This document shows, piece after piece, positions 21,901 to 32,358 of a stretch of 64,000 nucleotides of DNA (within the stretch, counting starts at the first letter, position 1; every line of letters begins with the position of its first letter). The DNA is from Brachionus rotundiformis. Taxonomy: Eukaryota > Rotifera > Eurotatoria > Ploima > Brachionidae. The notes beneath the pieces were generated by a model. The model had not been told where the DNA came from. It worked only from the letters and a program-made list of their open reading frames with translations, and did not search any database. The stretch covers positions 545,653 through 609,652 of the forward strand of contig JAESIW010000020.1 of assembly GCA_016802295.1 (NCBI GenBank). The letters run 5' to 3'. Made by a program: the position numbers and the translations under genes.

Positions 21901-23017
21901 GAACTTAATAGATAAGAAAATTAATTTAAATTTTTTCTAATTAATTATTGATGAAGCTCAGACTCGATTAAAATGAGCACAAAACTTCAAAAAATATCAT
22001 AATTGATCAAATTTCATTAAATATTAGCTTATTGCCAAATTTTATCAAAATTTATTTTATTTATTTTTTTTAATTAAATTTTGATATCAATAAATAAATA
22101 GTCAAAGCAATATCATTACATAAAATGACAAATTTTACAATTTAAACAAATTATCCCTTTATTTTCAAATTAGTTTACAAGTGAGATTTATTATATAAAA
22201 CATTAAAAAATATTGATTTTTTTCTCTTATATGTCATATTCGATAATCCGATAGTTCCTTTTATTTTTAATTTTTGTTGTTTCAATAGTTTGCCTCCAAA
22301 AGATGATAATCTAATCAAATCAAATGTTTTTGATCAAAATTGTCTGATATTAAAATCATCAAGATTATTATTTATTAATATAGTTTGTATTTTTATAAAA
22401 ATTTTAATTATAATATTTAATTATATTAAATTAGATTATAAAATAGTCAAATCAGAGGTTTTGAAGATGTTTTCAATTCAGAATAATTTGAATAACTTTT
22501 TTTTAAGAATAATTCAGTAAAATGCTTAATTTTGTGCAAATTTCTTAAAGAAATAAAATAATATATTATAAAATTAACGATAGATAGTGACGGTATAAGC
22601 AACCAAGTATCCATACCATAAATGCCTTTTTTCGAAAATTAACTCTGAAAATCAAAATTCCAATAACTCATAAAATTAATTTGTTGAATCAACTTAATCG
22701 ATCATTACCTTTGTGACATAAGTGATCAAAGTCAGATTAGTTCCATCTAAGAATTTTTTGATCAAAAGTAAAACTTAATAAATAGTTATATTTTTTCAAT
22801 AAAAAATAAAGCCCATTGGTAGTTATCCGAATTTATATTAAAATAAATTTTATATTTTTCTTTATTAAAAAATTTAAACGAAAGGATTAAAATAATTATC
22901 AAAAAAATCAATAAAGGTTTTATAAAAAATTTAATTGATAATTCAAATATTTTGTTTCATTTCAATTCTAAAAAAAATTCTTATTATTTTAAAAGAAAAA
23001 ATTTGTTCGATTAAATA
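21901..23017. other. AT-rich spacer before receptor gene 1
   Basis: Very AT-rich. The open frame at 22290-22520 has the composition of non-coding A/T sequence (Ile/Asn/Lys/Phe) and lacks an ATG start. Nothing else seen. Confidence 0.4.
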
Positions 23018-25204
23018 ATGTATTTGTTTTTACTATTTACTTTAGCAGATACCATGTCAGTAACAGATAAATCTTGTAATAGCGACAAAAATAAATTAAT
23101 CATAAGTGAATCGCTTGGCGAATATTATCTGACCATTCAGAATTTTTTTCCATTTGAAGAAATTGATTCAAGATGCTTAAATGAAAGCAAAAAGTTAAGT
23201 TATGTGAGTGTTATACCTTCTTCAAAGATAATTTTTTCAGTGAATTTTTCTAAATTAAAATATAATTATTCTTCAACTTTGTATATTTTGGCTACAAATA
23301 TTAAAGGAATAGACTGTAATATTAAAGCTATTTCTTATCAAATGAATAAAAAACAAATAGTTTTAATGTTTACCTACTCCAATTTTAAAATTTTTTATAA
23401 AAAAAGCTTATTAAAAAATTGTTCAACTTATTTCAATAATGAAAAAAAAAAAATTAATTTTTTTAAATATCTGTATCGCTTGAGGTTGACTTACACTGTA
23501 AAATATAATCAAGAAATGTGTCCTCTTTTTCTTAACAATTCAAGAATAGATTTTTTTAAAATAGAAGGACTGTCGAATTCATTCTTGTATCGAAATATCT
23601 TATCATTTCAAAATTTGAATTATCCTCTAATATCAAATATCAAAAGTATTCACTTTTTTTTCTATCAATATTCTCTATCCGAACTTCTATTAAACAGAAA
23701 TATATTTGGAAGTCTCGAATCAATTTCAATTAATGGAGTGCTCGACTTCATAAATGAAACAACATTTGAAAAATTAAACAACTTAAAATTCATTAGGTTA
23801 ATTATCTATCGTTTCTACTTATTATTTGATGGACACTCAAGATGGCTAAGATCAATTGGATCATCAAATCAAACTGTTGTAATCAAACTTGACGTTCGTT
23901 TTTTTCCCGAGAATTATTTCTGCTATTATTTGACTTTTCCAACAAATAAATACATTTTTTTTGATATGTATATTTCAGAAAAAAACTGTTCATGTACCGT
24001 ATTTTGGATTTTATCCAAAACTAACGGATCAAATATGAACTCAATTTGTAAACTTAAATATTGTAATTTTACAAATAAAATATCATTATGTAAAGGATTC
24101 AATTTAAAAAAACATGAAAATACTCAAATTGGAGATTTGATTTTTTCAGAGTATTTTAATTTTATCTCAATTATGTCAATGTACTTTTTTTCAATATTCG
24201 GTCTTTTTACAAATGCTCTAAACATACTTATTATCAAAAGCCAAAAAAAGGAAAACGATCTATTATTTGATCAAATGTTGTCTATTTCAGTGTTGAATAT
24301 TCTATACTGCTTTATAATTGGTATCCATCTAATGAGCACATGCGTTTCCTTCTCTGGTATATACTGTTCTAAATTAATCAAAACTCAATTTAACCAGTAT
24401 CTCGAAATCTTTCTATTTGAATTTTTTGGAAGAACCTTGAAAATATTAATTAATATTTTAAATTTAGTTCTAGCTTTGACAAGACAGAAGTATTTATCAT
24501 ACAAACAAAACTCTAATTTTAACAAAATATTTTACTCAAAAAAGTGCAAATTATTTGTAAGTATTCTTACTCTTTTGTTAAATATAGATCAACTTTTTGT
24601 AAACAAAATAAATACTGACTTATTTGAAACAAGTTTTGAATATTATAGTGGATTTCCTTCGCGTCAACTTATGATTTATCAAAATATTGGTCCTCATCAA
24701 CCTTTTATCTACAAATTTTATTATTACTACTATATTATCTATTTTTGTATAGTTGACGTTTTTTTTGTAATAATTCTAACTGTCTTTGATTTTGTATTTT
24801 ATTTTAAATTTCGAAAAACACTTTTATCCAAAAGAAAAAGAATAATAACAAATAATGATTCTGAAAAAAAATTAAGACGAATCAAAAACTCTGAGATAAG
24901 AGTTTCGTTCATTCTCTTCTTAAATTTATTTTTGATTCTTGTTTTTCGTTTAGCTGAATTTACAGCAAGTTATATTTTTTTTTCAGAAAAGCTAAAACCA
25001 CAACTTTGCATCCACAATGGGAAAATTTGTACTAATTACTATAATTTTGGCAACGCTTGTTTTCTTATTACATGCAGCTTTTCCATCTTTATTTTCTACA
25101 ATATCAATAACAATTTCAAACAACGCTCTTGCCTACTTATCTCAAAAATAAGAATATTCAATTCTAAATCAATTCAAAAAATAAAAGCATTCTTAGCAAA
25201 ATAA
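23018..25204 (+). CDS. LRR-like/Cys-rich seven-transmembrane receptor, copy 1
   Basis: Single-exon 728-aa membrane protein. Residues 1-14 form a hydrophobic signal. The ectodomain (about 15-372) has regularly placed Cys and N-glycosylation sites and an LRR-like stretch (LESISING, then FEKLNNLKFIRLII, about 232-265), closed by CSCTVFWIL (about 324-332), which resembles an LRR C-terminal cap. Seven hydrophobic segments lie near 378-404, 416-446, 462-488, 510-530, 569-598, 627-655 and 674-696. LALTRQKYL after segment 3 sits where DRY lies in rhodopsin-class receptors, and FYNINNNF after segment 7 replaces NPxxY. The layout suggests an LRR-containing GPCR of a lineage-specific family; ligand unknown. 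Paralogues: 53005 (broken) and 62043. Confidence 0.75.
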   Translation: MYLFLLFTLADTMSVTDKSCNSDKNKLIISESLGEYYLTIQNFFPFEEIDSRCLNESKKLSYVSVIPSSKIIFSVNFSKLKYNYSSTLYILATNIKGIDCNIKAISYQMNKKQIVLMFTYSNFKIFYKKSLLKNCSTYFNNEKKKINFFKYLYRLRLTYTVKYNQEMCPLFLNNSRIDFFKIEGLSNSFLYRNILSFQNLNYPLISNIKSIHFFFYQYSLSELLLNRNIFGSLESISINGVLDFINETTFEKLNNLKFIRLIIYRFYLLFDGHSRWLRSIGSSNQTVVIKLDVRFFPENYFCYYLTFPTNKYIFFDMYISEKNCSCTVFWILSKTNGSNMNSICKLKYCNFTNKISLCKGFNLKKHENTQIGDLIFSEYFNFISIMSMYFFSIFGLFTNALNILIIKSQKKENDLLFDQMLSISVLNILYCFIIGIHLMSTCVSFSGIYCSKLIKTQFNQYLEIFLFEFFGRTLKILINILNLVLALTRQKYLSYKQNSNFNKIFYSKKCKLFVSILTLLLNIDQLFVNKINTDLFETSFEYYSGFPSRQLMIYQNIGPHQPFIYKFYYYYYIIYFCIVDVFFVIILTVFDFVFYFKFRKTLLSKRKRIITNNDSEKKLRRIKNSEIRVSFILFLNLFLILVFRLAEFTASYIFFSEKLKPQLCIHNGKICTNYYNFGNACFLITCSFSIFIFYNINNNFKQRSCLLISKIRIFNSKSIQKIKAFLAK

Positions 25205-26130
25205 CATTTCTCTTTTATGTTCGTGATCTATTTGTTTTCGTTATATTATGCTGAATGAATCATTGATAAATTGTTAATGACCATTATTAAAAACTGGACA
25301 ATTCAATCTTACTATAATTAAAAATGAACTAAATACCGGTTCTTCTTTTATAATTTGAATTTTCTTTGTTCCTCAATTATAATCTCTATAATAATGATAA
25401 CAATTGTTAAGATCGAATTTATTTTATTTTTTTCTTGAATTGAACTTTTTCACTTGAATTAATACAAAATTTAAAATAGTTAGAATTATTACAAAAAATT
25501 AAAAAATAATAGTAATCTGTATAATTGAATGTCGAAAGATATGTAACAGCTTCACTGGGGCTCATCATCAAGTAAATTATCAGATTTGGATAATCAAAAG
25601 TCAATTTTTTTTAGACATTTTAAACAAAATAATTTTGATGAAAATTTTTAAAATTTTCCATAAATTACATTTTTAAATATTTTTTCATTTTAAGAAATAA
25701 AATTTTATCGGTCATTTTTTTTCTTGTTATTAAAATGTTATTCATTCTAAAGAGAAGTTTAACTTTAGATAATTTATCCTTTCAAAAAAGAATATCAATT
25801 TATTCGCAAAAGATTTAAAAATATTCTTAAAAAATTTATATTTGTTCATATTTGTTTAAAAAAAAAATAAATTCTTAGTAAGAGAGCCTGAAATGGAATA
25901 TGCCAATATTAACCAAATTCGCCAAATCAATTTTTTTTTCCTGTCAATCAAGTCCTCTCTTGAACATGGTACTGTGATTAAGATAATGTTACACCAAATA
26001 CTGGCTAACACAAAACAGGATAAACAAAAGATTTATTTTTGTTTCACTTGCCAGCTCATTAAAGATACCTTTCTTCTCTGATGGCAAGCTTGATCCTTTA
26101 TTTATATTAACAGTTTAATAGATAAAATAA
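25205..26130. other. spacer between receptor 1 and TFB2M region
   Basis: AT-rich. A less AT-rich patch at 25890-26080 has an open plus-strand frame (62 codons) with no recognisable motif; it could be an upstream exon of the small frame at 26131, but there is no clear donor. Confidence 0.35.
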
Positions 26131-26283
26131 ATGGTTCTAATAGAGCTAGATTTTATTAGCAACTTAAAGGCCAAAAACAAACCGTTTTGGATAGAATTTG
26201 AAGACAAGTTAAGCTTATGGTTTAAAACCAAAAGTTACCATAATATTGCAAATAATGCATTTGAAAAATTTCAAGAAATTTAA
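26131..26283 (+). CDS. possible 50-aa protein
   Basis: ATG-to-TAA frame of 50 codons with better-than-background composition: KPFWIEFEDKLSLWF in the middle, ending KFQEI. A TTAACAG acceptor lies about 17 bases before the ATG. It ends 73 bp before TFB2M on the same strand, the kind of spacing seen for upstream small ORFs or two-gene transcripts. I do not recognise it; chance is possible. Confidence 0.3.
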   Translation: MVLIELDFISNLKAKNKPFWIEFEDKLSLWFKTKSYHNIANNAFEKFQEI

Positions 26284-26356
26284 TTTCAATAAATTATTCT
26301 AATTTTTAATAAAAAGTTCTATTTTTATTATTGATTTTTATCTAAAATATAATAAA

Positions 26357-27820
26357 ATGTTAAAAAGCGACTTTAAAATTTTAACCAACTTGCTCAACTC
26401 TAAAAATTTGTCAACACATCATCGTATTTTGACACAAAAAGAACTCAGCGGAAAAATCCAGCTTAAAAATTCTCCAAAAACTGTGCCAAGTAGTTCATCT
26501 CTTTTGAAAGCAAAATTAAAAAAAAGACCCAAATATCAAATGACCATAGAAGAAAAGTGCCAAGAACCAGCTCTGGTCAAACCTACTGACGAAAAGACAT
26601 ATCTTAGCCAAGCCTCCTTTAAAATCAGATTCGAATCATTAGATGATTCAGGTAGAGAATTACTGTCCAGGATGGAATCTTTATGCAAAAGTTCCACCGA
26701 TCCAAAGCATCTGGCAATTATACATCAAAGTTTGAACAAAAAAATCCACGATATTATTGAAAAAAATACTACATCTCCTTTTGACCAAGATCTCAATACC
26801 TTGGTCGAATTAAATCCTGGTTTTGGCTTGCTGACATCTGAATTTTTAAAATCACAGTCAAAATTTTCTAAATTTGTTTTAATCGAACCATTTTCAAAAT
26901 TTTCCACACACTTAAACCAACTTAAAAATCAGCACCATGACCTGCATGTGCTCAAAACAAATGCTTATTCTGATAATTTTTTGTTCGAGTCAAGTCCAGT
27001 TAATAAAAAAAAACTACTAAATTCCTTGAGAACAAATGAAAAATTAATCAAAGAAATTAACTTGGTGGTTTACTCAATAATTCCGTGGAACTCTAAAATG
27101 TTTATAAATCGCCTATTTTCACAGTATTGTCTAGACGAGGGATTTTTTGGTCTAAACAAGATTAAATTGTTGGAAAATGAAGATTTAAATATTAATATTA
27201 ATATCAACATTCCTGAGTTTTATCTATTTATTCCAGAGATACTTATGGCAAAAATAAATCCCTCATTGGACCGAAAGTACGCCAAATACAAGGGCAGACT
27301 GTCGGTATTTTCGAGTATTTTGTCCTCTATTCAGGTGTTGGATGTTGAACCAATAGATTATTTTTTTCCATATCCAATAATGTCCAAGAATCAGCGACAT
27401 CCAGATTTAGATAACAAAAAAATGTTTCTTATTCATTTAAAATTTAAACCAAAAAGCGTTGTGGACGAGCACAAGCGGCTATTTTATTTATTTGTGGGCA
27501 ATATATATTGCCAAAGGAAAGAACACTATGTGAAAGACTGTGTCAAAGGCCTCTGCAATGATCCAGAAATGCTGCTTGAAAGGGCAGGTCTTTGGAAATA
27601 CACCAAACTTGGTCAGATTTCACCATATCAATTGATGAAAATGTTCAGCATTCTCATCCAAGACAAAAATATTAGCAATATTGAAAACTTACTAGATAAA
27701 AAATCTGAACTCACTCTGGATCCTAACAGAGATCAAAAAAAGACAACTGAGTTGAAAAAATTAAAAAAAATGAACCAAAACCTTTCCGGACAGCTTATTT
27801 TGCCTAATAAAAATAGATAA
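26357..27820 (+). CDS. TFB2M: TFB2M-like mitochondrial transcription factor B2
   Basis: Single-exon 487-aa protein of the rRNA adenine dimethyltransferase fold. TFB2M helps mitochondrial RNA polymerase melt promoters. Residues 1-70 are basic and Ser-rich without acidic clusters, fitting a mitochondrial presequence. LVELNPGFGLLTSEFL (about 149-164) is the SAM-binding motif I with Asn-Pro in place of the Gly-rich methylase form, as in TFB2M; SKFVLIEPFSKFSTHLNQL follows. The C-terminal half keeps FYLFIPEILMAKI, IQVLDVEPIDYFFPYP and a final helical part ending near SILIQDKN. The active-site N-I/L-P-Y of KsgA/TFB1M is absent, which argues for TFB2M over TFB1M. Assignment by recalled similarity. 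Confidence 0.8.
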   Translation: MLKSDFKILTNLLNSKNLSTHHRILTQKELSGKIQLKNSPKTVPSSSSLLKAKLKKRPKYQMTIEEKCQEPALVKPTDEKTYLSQASFKIRFESLDDSGRELLSRMESLCKSSTDPKHLAIIHQSLNKKIHDIIEKNTTSPFDQDLNTLVELNPGFGLLTSEFLKSQSKFSKFVLIEPFSKFSTHLNQLKNQHHDLHVLKTNAYSDNFLFESSPVNKKKLLNSLRTNEKLIKEINLVVYSIIPWNSKMFINRLFSQYCLDEGFFGLNKIKLLENEDLNINININIPEFYLFIPEILMAKINPSLDRKYAKYKGRLSVFSSILSSIQVLDVEPIDYFFPYPIMSKNQRHPDLDNKKMFLIHLKFKPKSVVDEHKRLFYLFVGNIYCQRKEHYVKDCVKGLCNDPEMLLERAGLWKYTKLGQISPYQLMKMFSILIQDKNISNIENLLDKKSELTLDPNRDQKKTTELKKLKKMNQNLSGQLILPNKNR

Positions 27821-28773
27821 TATGAGCAATTTTTTATTGATTAAACTCTGGAGTTGCCATTCCAGATTGTATAACGTAGATACTTAAGAGTAAGTATGGT
27901 TCGTTTAATCCTAATTTTAAAATTACAAAATTAATATAAAAAAAATTATTTTTTTGTTTTGTTTTCGTAGGTACAGTTCTGCTTCTGATTTTCACTTTTC
28001 TCCCATTATTTGATTTTTATTGACCAATTTCTTTAGCATTAAGAAAATTCTTATTATTCATTATCTTAAAATAATGATTGCATCTATTTTGGTCACTAGT
28101 TAAAAACTATTTTAAAATTTAGACCTTGATCAAAAGTAATTGTACCACTTTCTTGAATTATTTTTCAAATAAATTACATAATTAATTAAATAAATTATTT
28201 AAGAGTTAAATATTTGTATAGGAAAGTGAAAATAAGTTCTAAATTATTGTTTAAATAGATAAATCTCTTATGTTCACACATTTGAATTAATAATTTTTAA
28301 CTAACTAGGCTCTAAGATATTTTGCTATAAGTTACATATAACCAGATTATTTTTTAGTAGAATCATATCTATTATTTTTTCGTTTCAGTGAAGAAATTTT
28401 ATTCTAAACCTTAAGATTTATTTGAGTATAAATTATGCTGAATAGTCAGGAAAATACTCTGATAAAATTATTTCTGGCCTTTTTTAATCTCTATCCAACG
28501 AAACAATCTTAATAATAAATAGAAATTGTTTAAGAAATAATATTTTTTGGTATTTAGATTTGAAAAAGTAGACAAGTCATACCAAATTTCGTACATATTA
28601 AGCAGCATAACCAAAAAATTTAAAAGCTTTTTTAATTTTATCAATTTTTTATTAAAATTTTCATTTTTTTCTTAATTGATAATGAAATTTATACTGATTT
28701 CCTATTTAAGAAACAAAAAATAATAATTAAATTTTAAAGTCGATTTTTAGATCGTTTTTTTATTTTTTAAAAA
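27821..28773. other. intergenic spacer TFB2M-CCDC149
   Basis: AT-rich, no coding or RNA signal seen. Must hold the TFB2M 3' end and the CCDC149 promoter. Confidence 0.4.
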
Positions 28774-29976
28774 ATGTATAGAAGAAAACGCGAGCCACCT
28801 GAGCTTACCAACTATGATCTGTCACCATTCATGCCTCAAAACCTAGTGAAAACCGCATTCGAAAACGAAACCATCGAAACTCTACAAGAAAAGCTGCACA
28901 TAAAAACCGAGTCTCTACAATTGCTTAATCGGCAATTGGAACAATGTGACAAGGAAAAAAATGACTACAAAAGACTAATTGATCAATTGTATGAAAAAAA
29001 TTTATCTTTAAAAAAAACTCTTTATTTCAAAGAAAATTCGCCTGATCAGGGCGAATACAGCTCAAATTTGGAATCGAGTTCGTCCCTTTTTTCGGACATT
29101 GACTGTGACGATTATACCAAAGTGCTGAAGGACATGGTCAAGTCATTGCAAAGAGAACGATCTGAATTGATGAGAAAAAATGAAGATCTGAACCAACAAC
29201 TGGTCGACTACAAAGCTGACCTGAAAATGTTGAGGGAGCAAATTGTTCGTCAGCGAGTTGGCACCTACCTAGAAGGCCTGACACTTGGAGACTTTAATTC
29301 AAGTCCAGAAAAAGCAAAGAACACCATGAGCGCTTCAATTTCGCTTAGTTGCATTAATGATGTCAAGCAGAGCCTTATTAAGGAAATTGAAGAGCTACGT
29401 GAGCAAAATAGCACTATTGAAAGCGACTTGAAAATGACTCTTTGCCAAAAAGAGGAACTAGAAATCGAAAGAGATTCATTCAAAGACAAATACTTAAAAT
29501 TAAACCATTTTATAGAAGATAATTCTTCTCATTTGGGAGTAAGGGTTGATGAGTTGGTATCACAAAATAAATATCTGAGTGATATGATAAAGAATTTGAA
29601 GCAAGAAATAGATACATTAAGACATAACACCAAAAAAAACCTGGACATAAGTCAAAAACCACAGTCAATTTCAAATTATGACCAAAAAGTGGATTTATTT
29701 ATTAAAACTAATCATGACTTGGACCAAAATGTGGTAACTTTATTGGAAGAGTCAAAGTCTATTATGACTTTGTTACTCGATAGCTTAAATGACAAGTCGG
29801 TTGCGTTCCAGCACCAGAAAAAAGTGAATAAGGTGCTTGCCTCGCGAATACAAGATTTAGAAAAGCAATTAACCATTTTAAACAATGGTGAGCTTAATAT
29901 GGAAGTTTCATTGCTTGGTGATTCACCATCAATGAAACACAATCTTCCAGAGCCGCTCAAACCCTGTAATCTATAA
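28774..29976 (+). CDS. CCDC149: CCDC149-like coiled-coil protein
   Basis: Single-exon 400-aa protein made mostly of coiled coil. After a short basic N-terminus (MYRRKREPPELTNYD) come heptads at about 35-85, 110-160, 195-250 and 260-290. The diagnostic part is near the C-terminus: LLDSLNDKSVAFQHQKKVNK and SRIQDLEKQLTIL, matching the CCDC149 core [20 protein letters not shown]...RVAELEKKLRTLE as I recall it. KMLREQIVRQRVG likewise matches LLRMTIAKQRLG. Function in animals is poorly known; a cytoskeletal or ciliary role is a guess. AATAAA-type signals follow the stop. Confidence 0.82.
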   Translation: MYRRKREPPELTNYDLSPFMPQNLVKTAFENETIETLQEKLHIKTESLQLLNRQLEQCDKEKNDYKRLIDQLYEKNLSLKKTLYFKENSPDQGEYSSNLESSSSLFSDIDCDDYTKVLKDMVKSLQRERSELMRKNEDLNQQLVDYKADLKMLREQIVRQRVGTYLEGLTLGDFNSSPEKAKNTMSASISLSCINDVKQSLIKEIEELREQNSTIESDLKMTLCQKEELEIERDSFKDKYLKLNHFIEDNSSHLGVRVDELVSQNKYLSDMIKNLKQEIDTLRHNTKKNLDISQKPQSISNYDQKVDLFIKTNHDLDQNVVTLLEESKSIMTLLLDSLNDKSVAFQHQKKVNKVLASRIQDLEKQLTILNNGELNMEVSLLGDSPSMKHNLPEPLKPCNL

Positions 29977-30539
29977 TTTTATATAATAAAAAAATTCTCA
30001 TCCGTAATATGTCTAATTTTTTATTTCTAAAAATAAATTTTAATTTATTCGAAATTTTAACTATCTATTTTTGTTTTTAGTTCTTTGTTTTAGGTTGCTA
30101 GTTCAAAGTTTCAGTCTCTTTTTCTGAAGGCTCTAAACGACTGTTTATGGGATTTGTGCATCATTTTTGAAAATTAAATAAAAATCAAGCTTTTAAAGTT
30201 TTTTTGAAGTTTTTTAGAATAACAGAACTAAACAAGTTAAGGAGAACAGCGTTAAAAATTCAAAAATTAATTAGAACAATACAAAAATAACAATCATAAC
30301 CAAGATGAAGGTTTTCGAATTAAAAAAAAAGTCAAAGTTCCTGGCTCTATCAGCACTTGCACTAATAAAAATTTTAACAACTTTATTCAACTATATCAGC
30401 TATTTTTATCAAATATATACTTTATCAGGACTAGTTGAAAGGGTTTTTTTAGATCTGGCTACATTAAAATACAACATAGGTCAAGGTTGACAGCAAAAAA
30501 TTTAGAAACAACAACTCTGGAAATATGGATTTATTAAAT
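29977..30539. other. AT-rich spacer
   Basis: No supported gene. An open frame at 30305-30490 has no recognisable domain. Confidence 0.35.
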
Positions 30540-31190
30540 AAAAAGTCTTGTTTTTAATAAAAATCAGAAAAAGAAGAGGACCTAGAACTGAACCCTGTGA
30601 AACACCTAAATTTAGAGCTGTAGGTTTTGATCTTTCGTTTCCAAGATGAACTATTTGAGATCTATTGACAAAATAATTTGAAAGAAGACCTAAAGAATTA
30701 TTGTCAAATCCATGATCCAGAATGGTTTCAAGGTCTGAAACCATTAAAAAATATATTGTTAGATACAAAATAAGCTTGAGACTTGACGTGCCAATAATTT
30801 TTCAAACAATTTTGCCATTGGAGAAAGAACTGAAATGGCCCTGTAGTTATTACTGACTGATTTTTTATCTTAATTTTTAAATAAAGGATTATGAATGGCT
30901 TACTTCCAGTCATCTGGAATAGATTTCAATCTCAAGCATCCATTAAAAAGATAAAGAGGCTAATAGGTTTGGTAAACCTTTTATTATCTTAGGATGAATA
31001 TCAATATTACCAGCTGAGCTAGAAAATGTTAAATCATTTAGATCTTTTTTAATTTAATCAATTGAAAACTCATGAAATGAAACACCAGGTGTTACAAAAC
31101 AGTTATTTAATTGTAGTTCTTTCAAACTCCGTCAAAAATATATTTAGCTGAATCATTTTCACCGGAAGACGCAATAATGCAAAGCAGCTA
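30540..31190 (-). mobile_element. LINE reverse transcriptase relic
   Basis: Minus strand, in order from 31190: ASSGENDSAKYIFD, SSAGNIDIHPKIIK (RT fingers), a decayed RAISVLSPMAKLFEKLL segment, then HGFDNNSLGLLSNYFVN and GSVLGPLLFLIFI at 30570-30730. Same family as 17055-17300. Many stops. Confidence 0.8.
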
Positions 31191-31269
31191 TTAAACATCT
31201 CAACTTGTTCAACGGGGATTTTTTACCTTTATATTATTCCAAACTAGCTAAGGGAAATTGTGGAGTGCT

Positions 31270-31610
31270 CCAACAACAGAGACGTTATTAGTAAAGTACT
31301 GCGATCAAATGATGAACTCAAGTAGGAAAAGCTTTTAGATAGGAATGATCGTAGACTGGGTGCATTCAGCAAGCTGATGAATGAATTGGCTGTTAGTGGT
31401 GATGGACTCATTTAAAGAGACAGAATAATAGTTCTACATAGGTCATTGCAAGGTTTAGCTGTAAAAATTGCACATATGGCTCATCTTGGCACTGTGAAAA
31501 CCAAGAGCCTATCAAGATCAAAGGTTTGGTTTCCAGGTCTTGTAGAACAAGAGATAGCAAATTGCAGGATTTGCCAATGGCTGCACAACTGAAAAGCTAT
31601 CTAATAATGC
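31270..31610 (+). mobile_element. Ty3/gypsy-type integrase fragment
   Basis: The plus strand encodes AHMAHLGTVKTKSLSR then KVWFPGL and CRICQ: the H-x(3)-H...C-x(2)-C zinc-binding (H2C2) domain that opens gypsy-type integrases. A stop interrupts it upstream. No LTRs are visible nearby, so this is a fragment. Confidence 0.7.
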
Positions 31611-32358
31611 CGTACTGGTGTCGATACCAAAATTTTCATAATAAGTTTTAGATAGCCTTTTTCCAGGAGTTTGGCTTTTGGTATTCCTGTCGGAATTGAG
31701 CCATTTCCTCAGGAGTGTGCTTAGGTTTATTCTTCATTTCGTTCACCTTACTTACTAAAGATTTCCTCTGACCTCTTCCACTCTATATTCTAATAATTAG
31801 AATCATCTTCCTGTAAAAATAATAAATGCGAAAACGAAAAAAAGCTCCAAATCCCAACTCGACAATCACATAGACAAAATAATGAGGTGAAAAAGAGACG
31901 AACTAGATGGTATAAATGGTGATAAGACATAACTTTTGATTTAATCATTGTGGCATAATAAGAATATTTGTTTATAAAATAATTTAATAAAAATTTTTAA
32001 AAAATATATTTAAATCTAATTGCTGAATTGTTAGAATGGTCACGAAAAATAAAAGATAAATTACACAAATATTAACTCTAATTTAAAACAAAGTCCTAGA
32101 TTTGAGCTTTTTAGTCTTTAAAAAGTTTGACCAAGTTCAGTTTTAGCTAATTTTCTTCTAATTTATTATCAAACAATTAAATAAAAATTAAAAAAAAAAA
32201 CCCTCTTAATCAAGGCCTGAATTTCATGATACACATACAGGCATTTAACAAAGTAAACAATGATAGCTCTTCTATAATATAAATAGCAAAGAATTCAGTC
32301 AAATTCTTTGAACAAAAATAAATAAAAATAAAAAAAAAAATGGAAGAAAATGACCAAA
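31611..32358. other. spacer
   Basis: About 31620-31800 has a short minus-strand coding-like relic (NKPKHTPEEMAQFRQEYQKP) that I cannot place; the rest is AT-rich. Confidence 0.35.

Noticed and set aside
22290..22520. Short hydrophobic ORF
   Set aside because: No ATG, A/T-driven composition (Ile, Asn, Lys, Phe) and no similarity recognised.
25419..25604. Minus-strand 61-codon frame
   Set aside because: Low-complexity A/T sequence without domain, signal or splice context.
26357..27820. TFB1M / KsgA-type rRNA dimethylase
   Set aside because: The active-site NxPY motif is missing and the Asn-Pro in motif I plus the C-terminal half fit TFB2M.
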